From Carpediemonas membranifera (lineage: Eukaryota > Fornicata), in assembly GCA_019828565.1 (NCBI GenBank), contig JAHDYR010000014.1, positions 277,521 to 341,520 on the forward strand: a DNA stretch of 64,000 bases, read 5' to 3'. Below the pieces are notes generated by a model, which saw only the letters and a program-made list of their open reading frames with translations, did no database searches and was not told where the DNA came from. The translations under genes were made by a program, and so were the position numbers. Positions 17,021 through 26,800 of the stretch are shown here, piece after piece. Each line of letters starts with the position of its first letter. The first letter of the stretch is position 1.

Positions 17021-19476
17021 CCTCCGTCTTCTCCAAAGAGCTTGCCGCGCAACTTGTGTGCGTCGATATACGACTCAACTTGTTCGTTTCCTCTCACATC
17101 CTCATCATAGCACTGATAAGTATCTTCTTCAGGCTCGTAACCGCTCCAGCGTAGTCTGAAAACGATGTTCCCGTCCTCATCGGTCGAATGGCTCACTACT
17201 GATTCGACAACGTATAATTCATCATCATCATCAAACTTGGCGAGCTCAGATATCTCCTCCTCAGTTAAGAAGGATCGATGGAACCTCCTCAGACGGTGTA
17301 CATGTGACACCAGCTCCGCCCTCCCTGAAAAGGCCTGTAAGGCGTATTGGTTGTTCGGAAGCGAGTCTTTCACCATGAATGGGCCTCGGTAATTCGGGAG
17401 CGTCTTGCTACGCGGACCCTTAGGTGGGGCCAGCAGGACATAGTCGCCAGGCTTGAAGACATCAGGCTCTACTGAGGGGTAGTCCAAGGCAGAGGACTGG
17501 GTGGCTCTGGCGAGGTCGTGGATCTCCCTCAATCTGCTCAGCAACCCGGAGGTATAAGACGAGGTGGACTCGTAAGAGTCAAGGTTAGGGGTCAACGTCC
17601 TCGGTAACAGGCTGTTGGATGGGGAAAGGACATCGCCATAGAGCATGGCGTAGGGCGTGGTGTTAATGATCCTGTGCTTGGCGTTGTTCATGACAAACTG
17701 GACCAGAGGTAGACAGGAACTCCAGTCGCTCCAACGTCTTCCAAGGGAAGGCAAGAGGGTCTTCAGATGACGCCTAACCTCGCGATTGGCCCTTTCAGCT
17801 ATACCGTTCTGCTGGGAGACGTAAGGGAAAATGGTGGTGTGTTCGATATGCAGAGACCGGTTCAACGCAGCAATGGTGTCGTTGACGAACTGGGAGCCGT
17901 TGTCGGAGTGCAAAAAGTGGGGCAAACCGTGACGTGAGTACACTCTTTCCACCAAGGCCTCGGCAGCGCTGAGAGCGCCAAGGTCACTCAGTGGGACCAG
18001 CTCGACCCATCTTGTGAAGTTGTCAATAATTGTCAGCACATATTTGGATCCAGACGACTCGTCTACTGGCAGGGGACCAATGGCATCGATAGACACCGTG
18101 TGAAAAGGGGTGTCGGTGACAAGGTGGCCAAGTTGCGTCTTGACAGTCTTCTGGAGACGGAATTTCTGACAGATGCCACAGCTGGAAATGAAGGTAGCCG
18201 CATCCGAAGACATGTTCTCCCACTCGTGGCCTAGGTCTTTGAGGGTCTGAACAGTGGCGGCTACTCCCTTGTGACCGCTAAGAGCGTTGCCGTGGACCTT
18301 GCGGAATAGATCAACCTTCTCCTCTTGAGATAGAACGGGGAGGCGAGACTGGACAGCGTTACAGAAGGAAGTTTTCGGTTGGAACATCCTAGACAGAGTG
18401 TCAGCAAGGACATTAGTCTCTCCGGGGATGTAAGCGATCTCGAACATGTACTCTCCTAGTCTGTTCTTCCATCTGTTGACCTTCTCCGACTTGCTAGCAG
18501 TCAAGAAGGTGAGGTTCTTATGGTCAACCTCAGCAACAAAGGAAGTTCCTCTGAGGAAACTGTCGAACTTCAAGACGGCTTCGTAGAGGGCAGCAGCCTC
18601 CTTCTCAGTTATAGACCAGCTCAACTGCGAGCCGGAGAGGGCACGAGAGAAGAAAGAAATGAAGCGGGTCTCGCCATCAATGACTTGGTACAAAACGGCG
18701 CCGAGTCCATAGCCCGAAGCATCGGTCTGGAGTCTAAGGGGATGGTTATAGTCAGGATGATGAAGCATGTCCGCATTCCGGAGAATCTCTTTCAGATCGG
18801 ACAGAGCTTCGCGGGCTGAGTCGTCCAGAGAGAAGGGAACGGGGGTCTCCTTGAGTAGGCGCAAGAGAGGATGGGCGACCTCAGTATATCGGGGAACGAA
18901 TTGACGACAATAGTTGAATATGCCGAGGATCGCGCGCAACTCAGAGAGAGATCTAGGCTCCTGCAGGTTGTCGATATCCAGCAATCTGTCCGGGTCGATA
19001 GTCATGCCACTCTCGTTCACGATGAAACCCAAGAAACGAGCCGAGTCAGTGCCGAACTTGCACTTGTTTCCGGACAAACGGAGATGGTGAGAGACGAGGC
19101 GGTCCAAGACAGCCTCCAAGTTCTCGAGGAATTCCTCGGCATTCCGGCCGACTACCAGTAGGTCATCAACGTAGATGATCAAGCGTCGCTCTCTCACGAT
19201 GTCGTCAAAGATCTCCAACATCACCTTCTGGAAATGGCCGGGGGCGTTCATTAGGCCAAATGGGATCCGCTTGAACTGGAATTGCCCGCTGTGGCAGACG
19301 AAGGAAGTCAGGTAGCGAGAGTCTTCGTGCAGCTCGAACTGGTGGTACCCGGAACGGAGGTCTAATGAGGCAAAGTACTTCATACCGGCAGCCTGTCTTA
19401 GCAAGGTATCGCAGCCTTGGAGAGGCACGGGTTCCGGCACCGTCACGGCGTTGACTTGAACATAATCCAAGACCAT
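17005..19476 (-). CDS. Gypsy 1 pol: reverse transcriptase, RNase H, integrase, chromodomain
   Basis: The 823-aa frame starts inside RT (MVLDYVQVNAV). RT motifs are FASLDLRSGYHQ, FGLMNAPGHFQ and the catalytic LIIYVDDLLV. RNase H follows (LQTDASGYGLGAVL, SITEKEAAAL). Integrase has an HGNALSGHKG...CGICQ zinc-binding region and the DDE core VSIDAIGPLP ... HSDNGSQFV ... NGIAERANREV. The C-terminus is a chromodomain (LYVVESVVSH ... LRWSGYEPEEDTYQCYDED), which targets integration to marked chromatin in chromoviruses. The first RT residues (IIERSSSPWASPL) lie in the other frame, in the gag ORF; the frames overlap by 34 bp near 19443-19476. The shift is probably an indel rather than programmed, because it falls inside RT. 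Confidence 0.88.
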   Translation of the reverse strand: MVLDYVQVNAVTVPEPVPLQGCDTLLRQAAGMKYFASLDLRSGYHQFELHEDSRYLTSFVCHSGQFQFKRIPFGLMNAPGHFQKVMLEIFDDIVRERRLIIYVDDLLVVGRNAEEFLENLEAVLDRLVSHHLRLSGNKCKFGTDSARFLGFIVNESGMTIDPDRLLDIDNLQEPRSLSELRAILGIFNYCRQFVPRYTEVAHPLLRLLKETPVPFSLDDSAREALSDLKEILRNADMLHHPDYNHPLRLQTDASGYGLGAVLYQVIDGETRFISFFSRALSGSQLSWSITEKEAAALYEAVLKFDSFLRGTSFVAEVDHKNLTFLTASKSEKVNRWKNRLGEYMFEIAYIPGETNVLADTLSRMFQPKTSFCNAVQSRLPVLSQEEKVDLFRKVHGNALSGHKGVAATVQTLKDLGHEWENMSSDAATFISSCGICQKFRLQKTVKTQLGHLVTDTPFHTVSIDAIGPLPVDESSGSKYVLTIIDNFTRWVELVPLSDLGALSAAEALVERVYSRHGLPHFLHSDNGSQFVNDTIAALNRSLHIEHTTIFPYVSQQNGIAERANREVRRHLKTLLPSLGRRWSDWSSCLPLVQFVMNNAKHRIINTTPYAMLYGDVLSPSNSLLPRTLTPNLDSYESTSSYTSGLLSRLREIHDLARATQSSALDYPSVEPDVFKPGDYVLLAPPKGPRSKTLPNYRGPFMVKDSLPNNQYALQAFSGRAELVSHVHRLRRFHRSFLTEEEISELAKFDDDDELYVVESVVSHSTDEDGNIVFRLRWSGYEPEEDTYQCYDEDVRGNEQVESYIDAHKLRGKLFGEDGGVVIS

Positions 19477-21350
19477 TCTCTCCTTATCCTTCTGGTGAAC
19501 ATAGAAAGAGGCGAGGCCCAGGGGGACGAGCTGCGCTCGATAATGTCGCGAGCGAGAAGGTCGTCGATGATGTCGTCGGTCATCTCTCTCAGAGGCTTGG
19601 ACATGTTGTAGGGCTTCGCGGCAACCGGTTCGGCACCTTCCCGCAGCCTCACTATCATGGGCCTGGCCTTGGCTGGGAGGGAGTCTGGCTTCTCAAACAA
19701 CTCTCGATACCGATTCAAAAGGGAACAGACACGCTGCTTTATAGCAGGAATCGTGTCCGCAGTAGCAGTCTCGATTAATGAGTCGACAGAAGAAGGAATG
19801 TCTGCAAGGGGATCGTGTGAAGCGTCAGAGGTTTCGGGACGACCAAGTGTAACCGCGTCGGGGTTGAGGAGCCCCAAGTGAGACGAGATCTCCTCAGAGA
19901 GGATGAGAGGGACATTCAAGTCCGGCATCACATGCACCACACATGTCTCGGAGATAGCGGAAGGAACGCAGCCGGGTCTCTTGTGCGTTATCAGTAACTT
20001 CGCATCGAAGAGGGCCATCGTCTCGGAGTTGTTGGCGGAGATCATGATGTGTCCCGAGGGACGAGTTGCCGGGAATAGGTCCTTAGTCATATCAGACCAC
20101 TCACGCAGACGTAGGTAAGAAGCCTCACTGCACTGATCAGCAAGGGCGGGGAGGTGGGTCTCGTGACCATCGATCGTTATGACAACGTTGGCGGGCTGGC
20201 TATGAGTACCGATGGCGTTCGAATGGCCGCGCTCCGGAGGGTTCGGGTTCAGATAACACTTGTCAGTCGAGTGCTTACCCCACTTCTTGTGGAATGGACA
20301 CCACACGAAGCCCTCGCCGGGACTGACCGACTTGTCAGTGAGATCAGCGATGACAGTGGACGAACCCTTAGCAGAGGTTTGACCAGTGGGTGCGACAACC
20401 TGAGTCTGGGCCGAGGAGGGACCAGTTTGATGAACCTCGGGCTTGGGCTTGACCGTGGGAACGAAGGGTTCAGGCTTCTTGGCAGAGGAACTGTCAGGCT
20501 TGACAGTCGACGATGTCTCAAACTCAATGAGTCGAGCGCGAGTATCCACAAGGACGCGAGCATCTTCGAGTCGTTCCTCGTTGGCGACCATGTCTGCCAG
20601 GATTTCATCGAAAGCAGACTTGCCTAAACGGGCAATCCGGGACCAATGGGCTTGTAGGGTCTTCGGCAAGGTGGCCTTGATAACAGAGGAGAGAGCCTTC
20701 TCGGAGTAGGAGTCTCGCATGCCTAGGATGCGGACGATGAGTGATACACGGTGCGCAAACTTCGCAAGGGCGATCGAGTTGGCGGTTGCTGAAGGCTTAG
20801 CGGCTTCCAAGAACTTGGAGAGCCAAGCCTCGACGATGAGATTGTCGTCGGGCAACACGGCCTGAGAGATAAGGGAATTCAGAGCTTCGTTCAGACTGTC
20901 CCGAGCTTGGGTGTAAGTGACCTCACTCTCCGGAGTGACGTAAGCCTCTTTGCCCTGGGCGAGCTTAAGGACGGCAGAGACCCTGGTGAATTGAGGCAGT
21001 AGGGAGATGGTCCCCAAATGAGGGAGCAACGAAGCGGCGATCGAAGCAACATTGGGATGCTTGATAAGGTGTGCGTCATAGTCGAGGATCAAGCGGAACC
21101 ACCCTTCCTTCGAGGAGGGGAGAGCGCAATGGAAAATCTGGCGTTCGATCGATCCCGGCTTGAAGTCGCAGGGGAAGAGCTTAAAGATAGTCTCGAAAGA
21201 CTCAAGGCATGAAGAATCAAGCGTGGAATCCGAATCAGGGACATCATGGGCACGAACATCGGGCTTCTTCGCGAGAGAACTCACGAGAGTGACCAGATTA
21301 CCTATAGTCTCTTCTAGTGCCGCTATACGAGCGTCATAATCGGACTGCAT
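19443..21350 (-). CDS. Gypsy 1 gag-protease with start of RT
   Basis: The 635-aa frame starts at an ATG 16 bp inside the 5' LTR. It has an N-terminal coiled segment, a helical capsid-like region (about 50-270) and one incomplete zinc knuckle (CPFHKKWGKHSTDKC). A retropepsin-like region follows (VVITIDGHETHLPALADQCS), with an unusual DQCS in place of the usual D-S/T-G-A active site. It ends by frameshift inside RT (SPWASPLSMFTRRIRR). The missing second half of RT is in the overlapping pol frame. An altered protease motif may mean a dead copy or a diverged family. Confidence 0.75.
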   Translation of the reverse strand: MQSDYDARIAALEETIGNLVTLVSSLAKKPDVRAHDVPDSDSTLDSSCLESFETIFKLFPCDFKPGSIERQIFHCALPSSKEGWFRLILDYDAHLIKHPNVASIAASLLPHLGTISLLPQFTRVSAVLKLAQGKEAYVTPESEVTYTQARDSLNEALNSLISQAVLPDDNLIVEAWLSKFLEAAKPSATANSIALAKFAHRVSLIVRILGMRDSYSEKALSSVIKATLPKTLQAHWSRIARLGKSAFDEILADMVANEERLEDARVLVDTRARLIEFETSSTVKPDSSSAKKPEPFVPTVKPKPEVHQTGPSSAQTQVVAPTGQTSAKGSSTVIADLTDKSVSPGEGFVWCPFHKKWGKHSTDKCYLNPNPPERGHSNAIGTHSQPANVVITIDGHETHLPALADQCSEASYLRLREWSDMTKDLFPATRPSGHIMISANNSETMALFDAKLLITHKRPGCVPSAISETCVVHVMPDLNVPLILSEEISSHLGLLNPDAVTLGRPETSDASHDPLADIPSSVDSLIETATADTIPAIKQRVCSLLNRYRELFEKPDSLPAKARPMIVRLREGAEPVAAKPYNMSKPLREMTDDIIDDLLARDIIERSSSPWASPLSMFTRRIRREWSWIMFKSTP

Positions 21351-21355
21351 AGCTC

Positions 21356-21369
21356 AAATTGATCAATTT
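21356..21369. repeat. Perfect 14-bp palindrome at the Gypsy 1 primer-binding position
   Basis: AAATTGATCAATTT is self-complementary and overlaps the inner edge of the 5' LTR by 3 bp, where a primer-binding site is expected. No tRNA-complementary TGG motif is seen there. Confidence 0.6.
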
Positions 21370-21453
21370 GGCGTATAAAGCGCTGTGGATGGTACTTCAT
21401 TTAGATTAAATACACACACTAAATACACATCAACTGATTACGAAATCACAACA
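21367..21453 (-). repeat. Gypsy 1 5' LTR (87 bp)
   Basis: It is identical over 87 bp to 16934-17020. It is preceded on the - strand by the target duplication ATCAC. Confidence 0.9.
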
Positions 21454-21930
21454 GTGATGTCGCCGTGATCACGCTCGTATTCAGCCACCTGCTCGTCGGT
21501 CAAATTCGTGGTTGCTGACCAATTCACGTGCACACGCAGGCGCCTCTTCATCGCTGGGGTGAGCGACATATAACCGTACTCGATGGTCATGAACCCAGGC
21601 TTGACCGGTGCCATCGGCACGAACGGGACGAGCTTCGGCTCTGGCAGGGCCTGACTGAGCTCGAGGTTCACGGCACGAGTGAGTGTGACCAGCTTGGTCA
21701 CTGCAGCACTCATGCGCGTGACGCACGACAGCACGCCGACGAGGGCCTCGGCCACGGTACCAGTGCGACCCACCCGTTGCTTACAGTACTCGCCCAACCA
21801 GCTCTAAAATGGCGCTGCAATTCCAACGTAGGCTTCCTTGAAGTCCCGGACGAGTGGGGTTATGTCAGGGTCCCTCCACATCGCCAGGTCGCCAATCCAC
21901 CTGCACCGATCCGCTGCCTTTGCCTTCGAC
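21454..21930 (-). pseudogene. Fanzor gene, middle segment
   Basis: Segment 2 lies between the two Gypsy insertions. The frame reads VSKAKAADRCRWIGDLAMWR ... AYVGIAAPF, an in-frame TAG at 21804-21806, then SWLGEYCKQRVGRTG ... YERDHGDIT. It then meets Gypsy 1 at the duplication and continues in phase with segment 3 (KLRRVLSVKTDG). The Leu/Val-rich helical part (EALVGVLSCVTRMSAAVTKL) fits the N-terminal RNA-binding half of TnpB-like proteins. The single stop could be a mutation, or the end of a small intron (CATTTTAG precedes AGC); I cannot decide. Confidence 0.68.
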
Positions 21931-21934
21931 ACCT

Positions 21935-22018
21935 TGTGGTTTGGAAGAGAAAGAGTTTACGAGTAAAAAGAGGTTTGGACCCTCCCAGGGATATTGGTAG
22001 ATATTAATACTGACTACA
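21935..22018 (-). repeat. Gypsy 2 3' LTR (84 bp)
   Basis: It is identical to 27885-27968. The + strand begins TGTGGTTTGGAAG and ends AATACTGACTACA. Confidence 0.9.
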
Positions 22019-22637
22019 CTTCCCCCCCATGGCCAAGCAGTCGCGCGGCCATCACCACAACCAACATCTGGTATTACGTGGGGCTAGAGCCACCAATCGA
22101 ACTTGGGATTACGCTCGCTCATGCCGAACCACTATTGGAATTATCGACGGGATAACGACAACCAACTTCTGGGATTACGTCTTATTGCAACCTCCAGGTG
22201 AGGTATTATGCGTAGTAAGGTGTGACCGAAAGATTCGAGGATGATATCAAAAAGATTCGGAAAAGATCTATGCAGCGCTGCTAATTAAGATATGGGTTCA
22301 GGAGCTCCTGTATAAGTATAAAAAGGACGTACCACAGCCCCGCCCCCTCGCGGGCACTCTGGGGCTCGCGCTCGACTCGGGAATTCTGGCCCCGAGCATT
22401 TTTAGGCATTTCGCCATCGCTCATACAGAAAGTTCTGGTACGTTGGGCTGATCCGCCCCATTCTTACACAGTGCCCGAAAAAGGGGTTTTCGAGCCCCAA
22501 TTCGGCTTCGTTGGCGAGTTCTGACTCTTTTTGTTCTGCGCTGTACCGAAAGTTAACCAACATCATAAGCACTGCTCCACGGACGGTAGAAGTCTCGTGG
22601 ACTGTGTTTGAGATATAAATATTGTGAATAGTCCGTC
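22019..22637. other. Gypsy 2 region between 3' LTR and the antisense gene
   Basis: About 620 bp without an ORF. Next to the LTR is the polypurine tract (- strand). There are several near-repeats of the type CAACCAACATCTGG / CAACCAACTTCTGG followed by GATTACG (22060-22185). GC-rich DNA follows (CCCCGCCCCCTCGCGGGC near 22338), probably the promoter side of the + strand gene. The regulatory role is inference. Confidence 0.4.
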
Positions 22638-23809
22638 ATGGGGATCACTATGGGCACTTCCATTCGTCATTTGGGAAAAGTGCAGGATATGTCGCTTTTT
22701 CCTGAGGAAAAGCGGCCAAACATGGCGGATACGCGTGCGCTCGACCAAATTCGTGAGCTTTCGATGGAGTTAACTGATGACGATTATCGCAAGGTGCTCG
22801 AAAATGCCCTTGCGACGATTGCTCGGACGCAACGCTATAAGGCCCGCACGATGAGCGCCCTGCAGAAGAGGGCCATCCGCAAGAGCGGCGGGAATGCCTC
22901 CCAGATGCCCATGATGCGGTTTGTGCGCCTCTATTCTTCTTACCTAGGATCTTCACCGTGCCGGCAACTTCCGCTCGGGAGCTCTGCCGTGTGCCGGTGG
23001 GGGGTGTGATGGAGGGGTGCTTCACGAAGCAGGCAGACCAGCTCGCCGATGTGGTTCGACGGTGCTTGGCTGGCTACGTTAACTTCGTTGAGGTGCCCCT
23101 CGAGGGGATCTTCGATCACCTCTCCACCGGCACGCTGTGGAGCAAGGACGCAGGCGGCTTGCTCGATCTGTCAGCCGGCCTGCTGGTCCAGCTCCAGCGA
23201 GAGCATCGTGCGCTCCGCTTCCTGCGGGAGGCGTCTCGCAGCCGTGCCGAAACCGACTCCGGCATAGTCCGCGACGCCGTTGACGCCGGCGTTTTCGATC
23301 TCAAGGGCAACGGCTCAAACAGGTACGTCACCCCGGAGACCCTGTTCTCGCTCTCCCGCGCTCTCGGCTGCGGCCAGAGCCTGGCCCGCCGCACCCTGTA
23401 CCGGGTCGCCGTCTTGGCCCTCGCCCCAGACTACTACCGCTTGTTCCTCCACGGGGAGCGTAGCGAGAACGTCTCAGTCACCGCCACTCACTGGGCCGCC
23501 CTGGTCGCTAACCTCCGCGCCATGGACGAGCTTCCGTCCCTGCCGGAGCGGCTCGGTCTGGCCATGCAGGTCTCTGACCCTGAGCGCGAGTACGAGGTCC
23601 TTGACGTGCTGGGTCACGAGATCCTGACGGCTGGATCCGACCGCCGACTCATTCTTCACGTTCAGTACGCGGGCTACACTGCCCCTACCTGCACTGGTCT
23701 GGACGAGACCCTCGCTGCCGTCAGCGTGGCTCGCGAGTATCTGATCGACTTTGAGCTCGAGGACTGGATCAAGGGCCCTGACGACGAGTCCGATGACGAC
23801 TACCAATAA
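22638..23809 (+). CDS. Antisense gene inside Gypsy 2, chromodomain-like C-terminus, one 29-nt intron
   Basis: Coding is join(22638..22918, 22948..23809), giving 380 aa. The N-terminal part is helical and charged (LDQIRELSMELTDDDYRKVL); a middle part is predicted helical with no family I recognise. The C-terminal 80 residues (EYEVLDVLGHEILTAGSDRR then LILHVQYAGYTAPTCTG) have the pattern of a chromodomain: a YEV start, a three-strand core with Tyr-Ala-Gly-Tyr, then a helix ending FELEDWI. The gene is encoded opposite to gag-pol and ends 20 bp from the pol stop. Without splicing the two halves lie in different frames. An insertion or deletion is the alternative to an intron. Chromatin or integration targeting is a reasonable guess only. 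Confidence 0.6.
22919..22947 (+). other. Probable 29-nt intron in the Gypsy 2 antisense gene
   Basis: It begins GTTTGTGCGCC and ends CTTCTTACCTAG. Removal joins MPMMR to IFTVPATSARELC in phase. The length and GTTTG donor equal those of the TTLL intron. The acceptor ACCTAG is less typical. Confidence 0.6.
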
Positions 23810-23828
23810 ATCTTGATTGAGAATCCGT

Positions 23829-26800
23829 TTACTGCCTGGAGTGCGCAGCACGGTGTAGTTCTCTCTGCTCAAGAAAGTCCTCAAACTTGTCACAGCCATC
23901 GACATTCTCGAATGGCTCCCACGAAGCTTCGTCCGGATCATAGCCCAGCCACTCAACCAAGTATTCGCGATTCTCGACCGGACCGGAGTCGGGCCGGGAC
24001 TTCACAATCTTGCTCGGTATATACTCGGCCGCAACAGTGTTAGCCAAGCGAGTAACTTGCTCCACGGACATGTCGCCGTGATCGAACGGGAGGACCCGGG
24101 AAGCGTCGACCCTGAACTGCTTCAGAGATTCAAGGTCACGCACAGTATAGGCAACAACCTTGTTGTACTCCTGGTGCACCGACACTAGTGCCATTGGGCC
24201 ACGCAGGCCGGCGGCGAATTTGTCGGGTGGTCTGTCGGGGTAAGCCACCAGGACGTACGGAGTCGAAACCGTGGCACGGGCGTCCGGCCTGTACTGCTGT
24301 AGGAGCCGCTTGCTCTTAATGCGCTCGGCAGCCATGAGCCGGTACGCCTTGGCCTCGGACAGCCAGTCCTCTTGCTGGTCAACGATATACGTCTCACCCG
24401 GCGCGATAACGGTAATGTCCTTTGGCACTCGCATCTCGGTGCCATACAGGATCTCGGCTGGGGAGAGTCGAGTAGGGACTCGAGGGGTCGAGTTAACAAG
24501 GTATTGGGCAATCGGTAAGCTGTGGACCCAATCATTGGATCTAAACTGGTAACGACGTGCTGTCAGGATGGACTTAACCGACACATTCGCTCGCTCTACT
24601 AACCCATTCGACTGGGGATGATGAGCCGTCGTCTTTCTCGTTGTAAACCCGAGTCGGGCACTCAGGTCGTTAAAGACTGCGTTGACGAACTGGGATCCTC
24701 CATCCGTCTGCAGTACCTTCGGTACGCCGTATCGGAGGACCCAGTTATTGACAAACGCCCTGGACGTCTCGACCGCTCGGGTAGTCTGGAGCGGGACAAG
24801 CTCAGTCCAACGTGAGCACATGTCTATTACAACGAGGATATACTTATAGGTCGTGCCGTCGACCGTGCACGAGGTAGCGGACATAGTGTCCATGGCCACT
24901 CGGTCGAAGGGGTGCTCGACCGCGGTGTGCAAACCCGCATCGGAAGAGGCCGGGGGCTTACGCCTTAACTGGCATATTGGGCACTTGGCGATATAGTCGT
25001 CCACGTCCTTCTGGCGGACACGTACGCCCCAGTCTCGAAGAAGGTTCTTGGTCGCCCAGGCGGACAAGTGAGCCCCGGCGAAGTGATGCGCCTTCTGCAG
25101 CCTGTCCGCGACTTGGGTATCGAGGGTGTTAGCGAACACGCGAGAAAGGCCATCTGCTGCCCCGTTGTCAACACCCGGAACGTGACGTATGGTGAAATCG
25201 AGGTCAGCTAGTTGGTCGTACCATCTACGGACCTTGGGGTTGATGGACTTGGCCATGAACAGCAGGTTGCGGTGATCAGTACGGATGGTAAAGTGCGTCC
25301 ACGAGAGGAATTTCCGCCAACGCTGGACGGCCAGGATGATTGCGTAGGCTTCCTGCTCTGTGGTACTCCACCTAGTCTGGACCGCGGAGAATGCGTGGGA
25401 CATGAAAGCGATCGGCTGCCCGTCCTGTAGTAATACGGCGCCGCATCCCACGTCTGAGGCATCGGTCATGAGGACATGTGTCGCGTCCGTCTTGAAGTGA
25501 ACGAGGGAGACCCGCTTAAGGAGCTCGGCGATAACGTCGCCCAGGGCCGCTTGCTGACCCGGCCCACCGGGTTCGGCCTTGCCAGCCGACACCTGCAACA
25601 GAGGATGAGCTCGGGACGCGAAGTTGGGCACGAAGTCACGGAAATAATTGAGGAAACCGACGAGTGCCTGTGCGGACCGCTTGCTGGTCGGTAGTTTCAG
25701 CTTCTTAATGTCGTCGATGCGGTCTTCGGCAATCCTCACGGTGTCTCCGGACACGAGTCGACCCAGGAACTCGACCTCAGCCGCGGCGAAGACGCACTTA
25801 TCGCGACCTAGGTGTAGGTCATACTCTTGGCAACGTTTCAGGACGTCCCATAGGTTCCTTATGTAGGAAGGCTCGTCCCGACCCATGACAATAATGTCAT
25901 CGATGTAAATAAGGCACTTCCCTGCCGAGATCAGGTCGGAGAAAGCCTGCTCCATGGCCCACTGGAAATGAGAACCAGCGTTACGCAGACCAAAGGGCAT
26001 AGTCGTGTACTCAAACCGTCCAAGGGGAGTCCCGAAGGCGGTCAGAGGACGAGAACGGTCCGTCAGTGCCACCTGATGGTAGCCGGCCTTGCAGTCGAGC
26101 GTAGCAAAGATGGTATTACCCCTGAGCTTAGCTAGACAATCCTCTATGATCGGGATAGGGTAGTTGAACGGGGGAGTCTTCGCGTTGACCAAACGGAAGT
26201 CGATAACGAACCGGGTACGGTCCTTCCCCTTTGGGACCAAGAATGCCGGTGAGGAGTAAGCCGATGCTGATGGCTGGATGAAGCCATGTCGGGACAGGTC
26301 GTCAAGGTGTTCCTGGAGAAGTGTCTTCTTCTCCGGCGGCATGAAGAACTCGCGGCTAAAGACGGGTTCATCATCAGACAAGACTAGATCGTAAGGGATG
26401 AGCTTACTCGGACGCCCTACTCTGTCCTCGAACAGGCCGACAAACCGCGCGAGCAGTCTGTCCTGAAGGGAAGACGACTTGTCAGACAAGGTGAATAGGC
26501 TCAACTTCTGGGGAGTAATGACCGTTGAGACGTCTTCAGCCTGCTCGGCGTCATTGGCGTCAGACTCCTCGCAGTCGTCAATCTGAGGAAGGATCCCCAG
26601 GGTGACCATATCAGGGTACCCAATGATTAGATCGTACTCTGAGGGTAGGAGGTACGCACGAGTAGTAAAGGTGCACCCACGGGGGACCAGAGCTGATTTG
26701 GCAAAGGTTACTTCGGTGGAAATAGTCTGGTCGACTGTGATGACTCCAGCCGGTGTCGTCACCTCGACCGGGTCACAATGCAGGATCTTTTCGCCGGACC

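Larger units (their letters stand above)
16934..21453 (-). mobile_element. Ty3/Gypsy chromovirus 1, inserted in the Fanzor gene
   Basis: This is a 4520-bp element read on the - strand. It is bounded by identical 87-bp direct repeats and flanked by a 5-bp target duplication (GTGAT on + at 16929-16933 and 21454-21458). Gene order is gag, protease, reverse transcriptase, RNase H, integrase, chromodomain. A purine-rich GGAGAAGACGGAGG tract directly precedes the 3' LTR. The LTR identity implies recent insertion, although the pol frame is already shifted inside RT. Confidence 0.92.
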
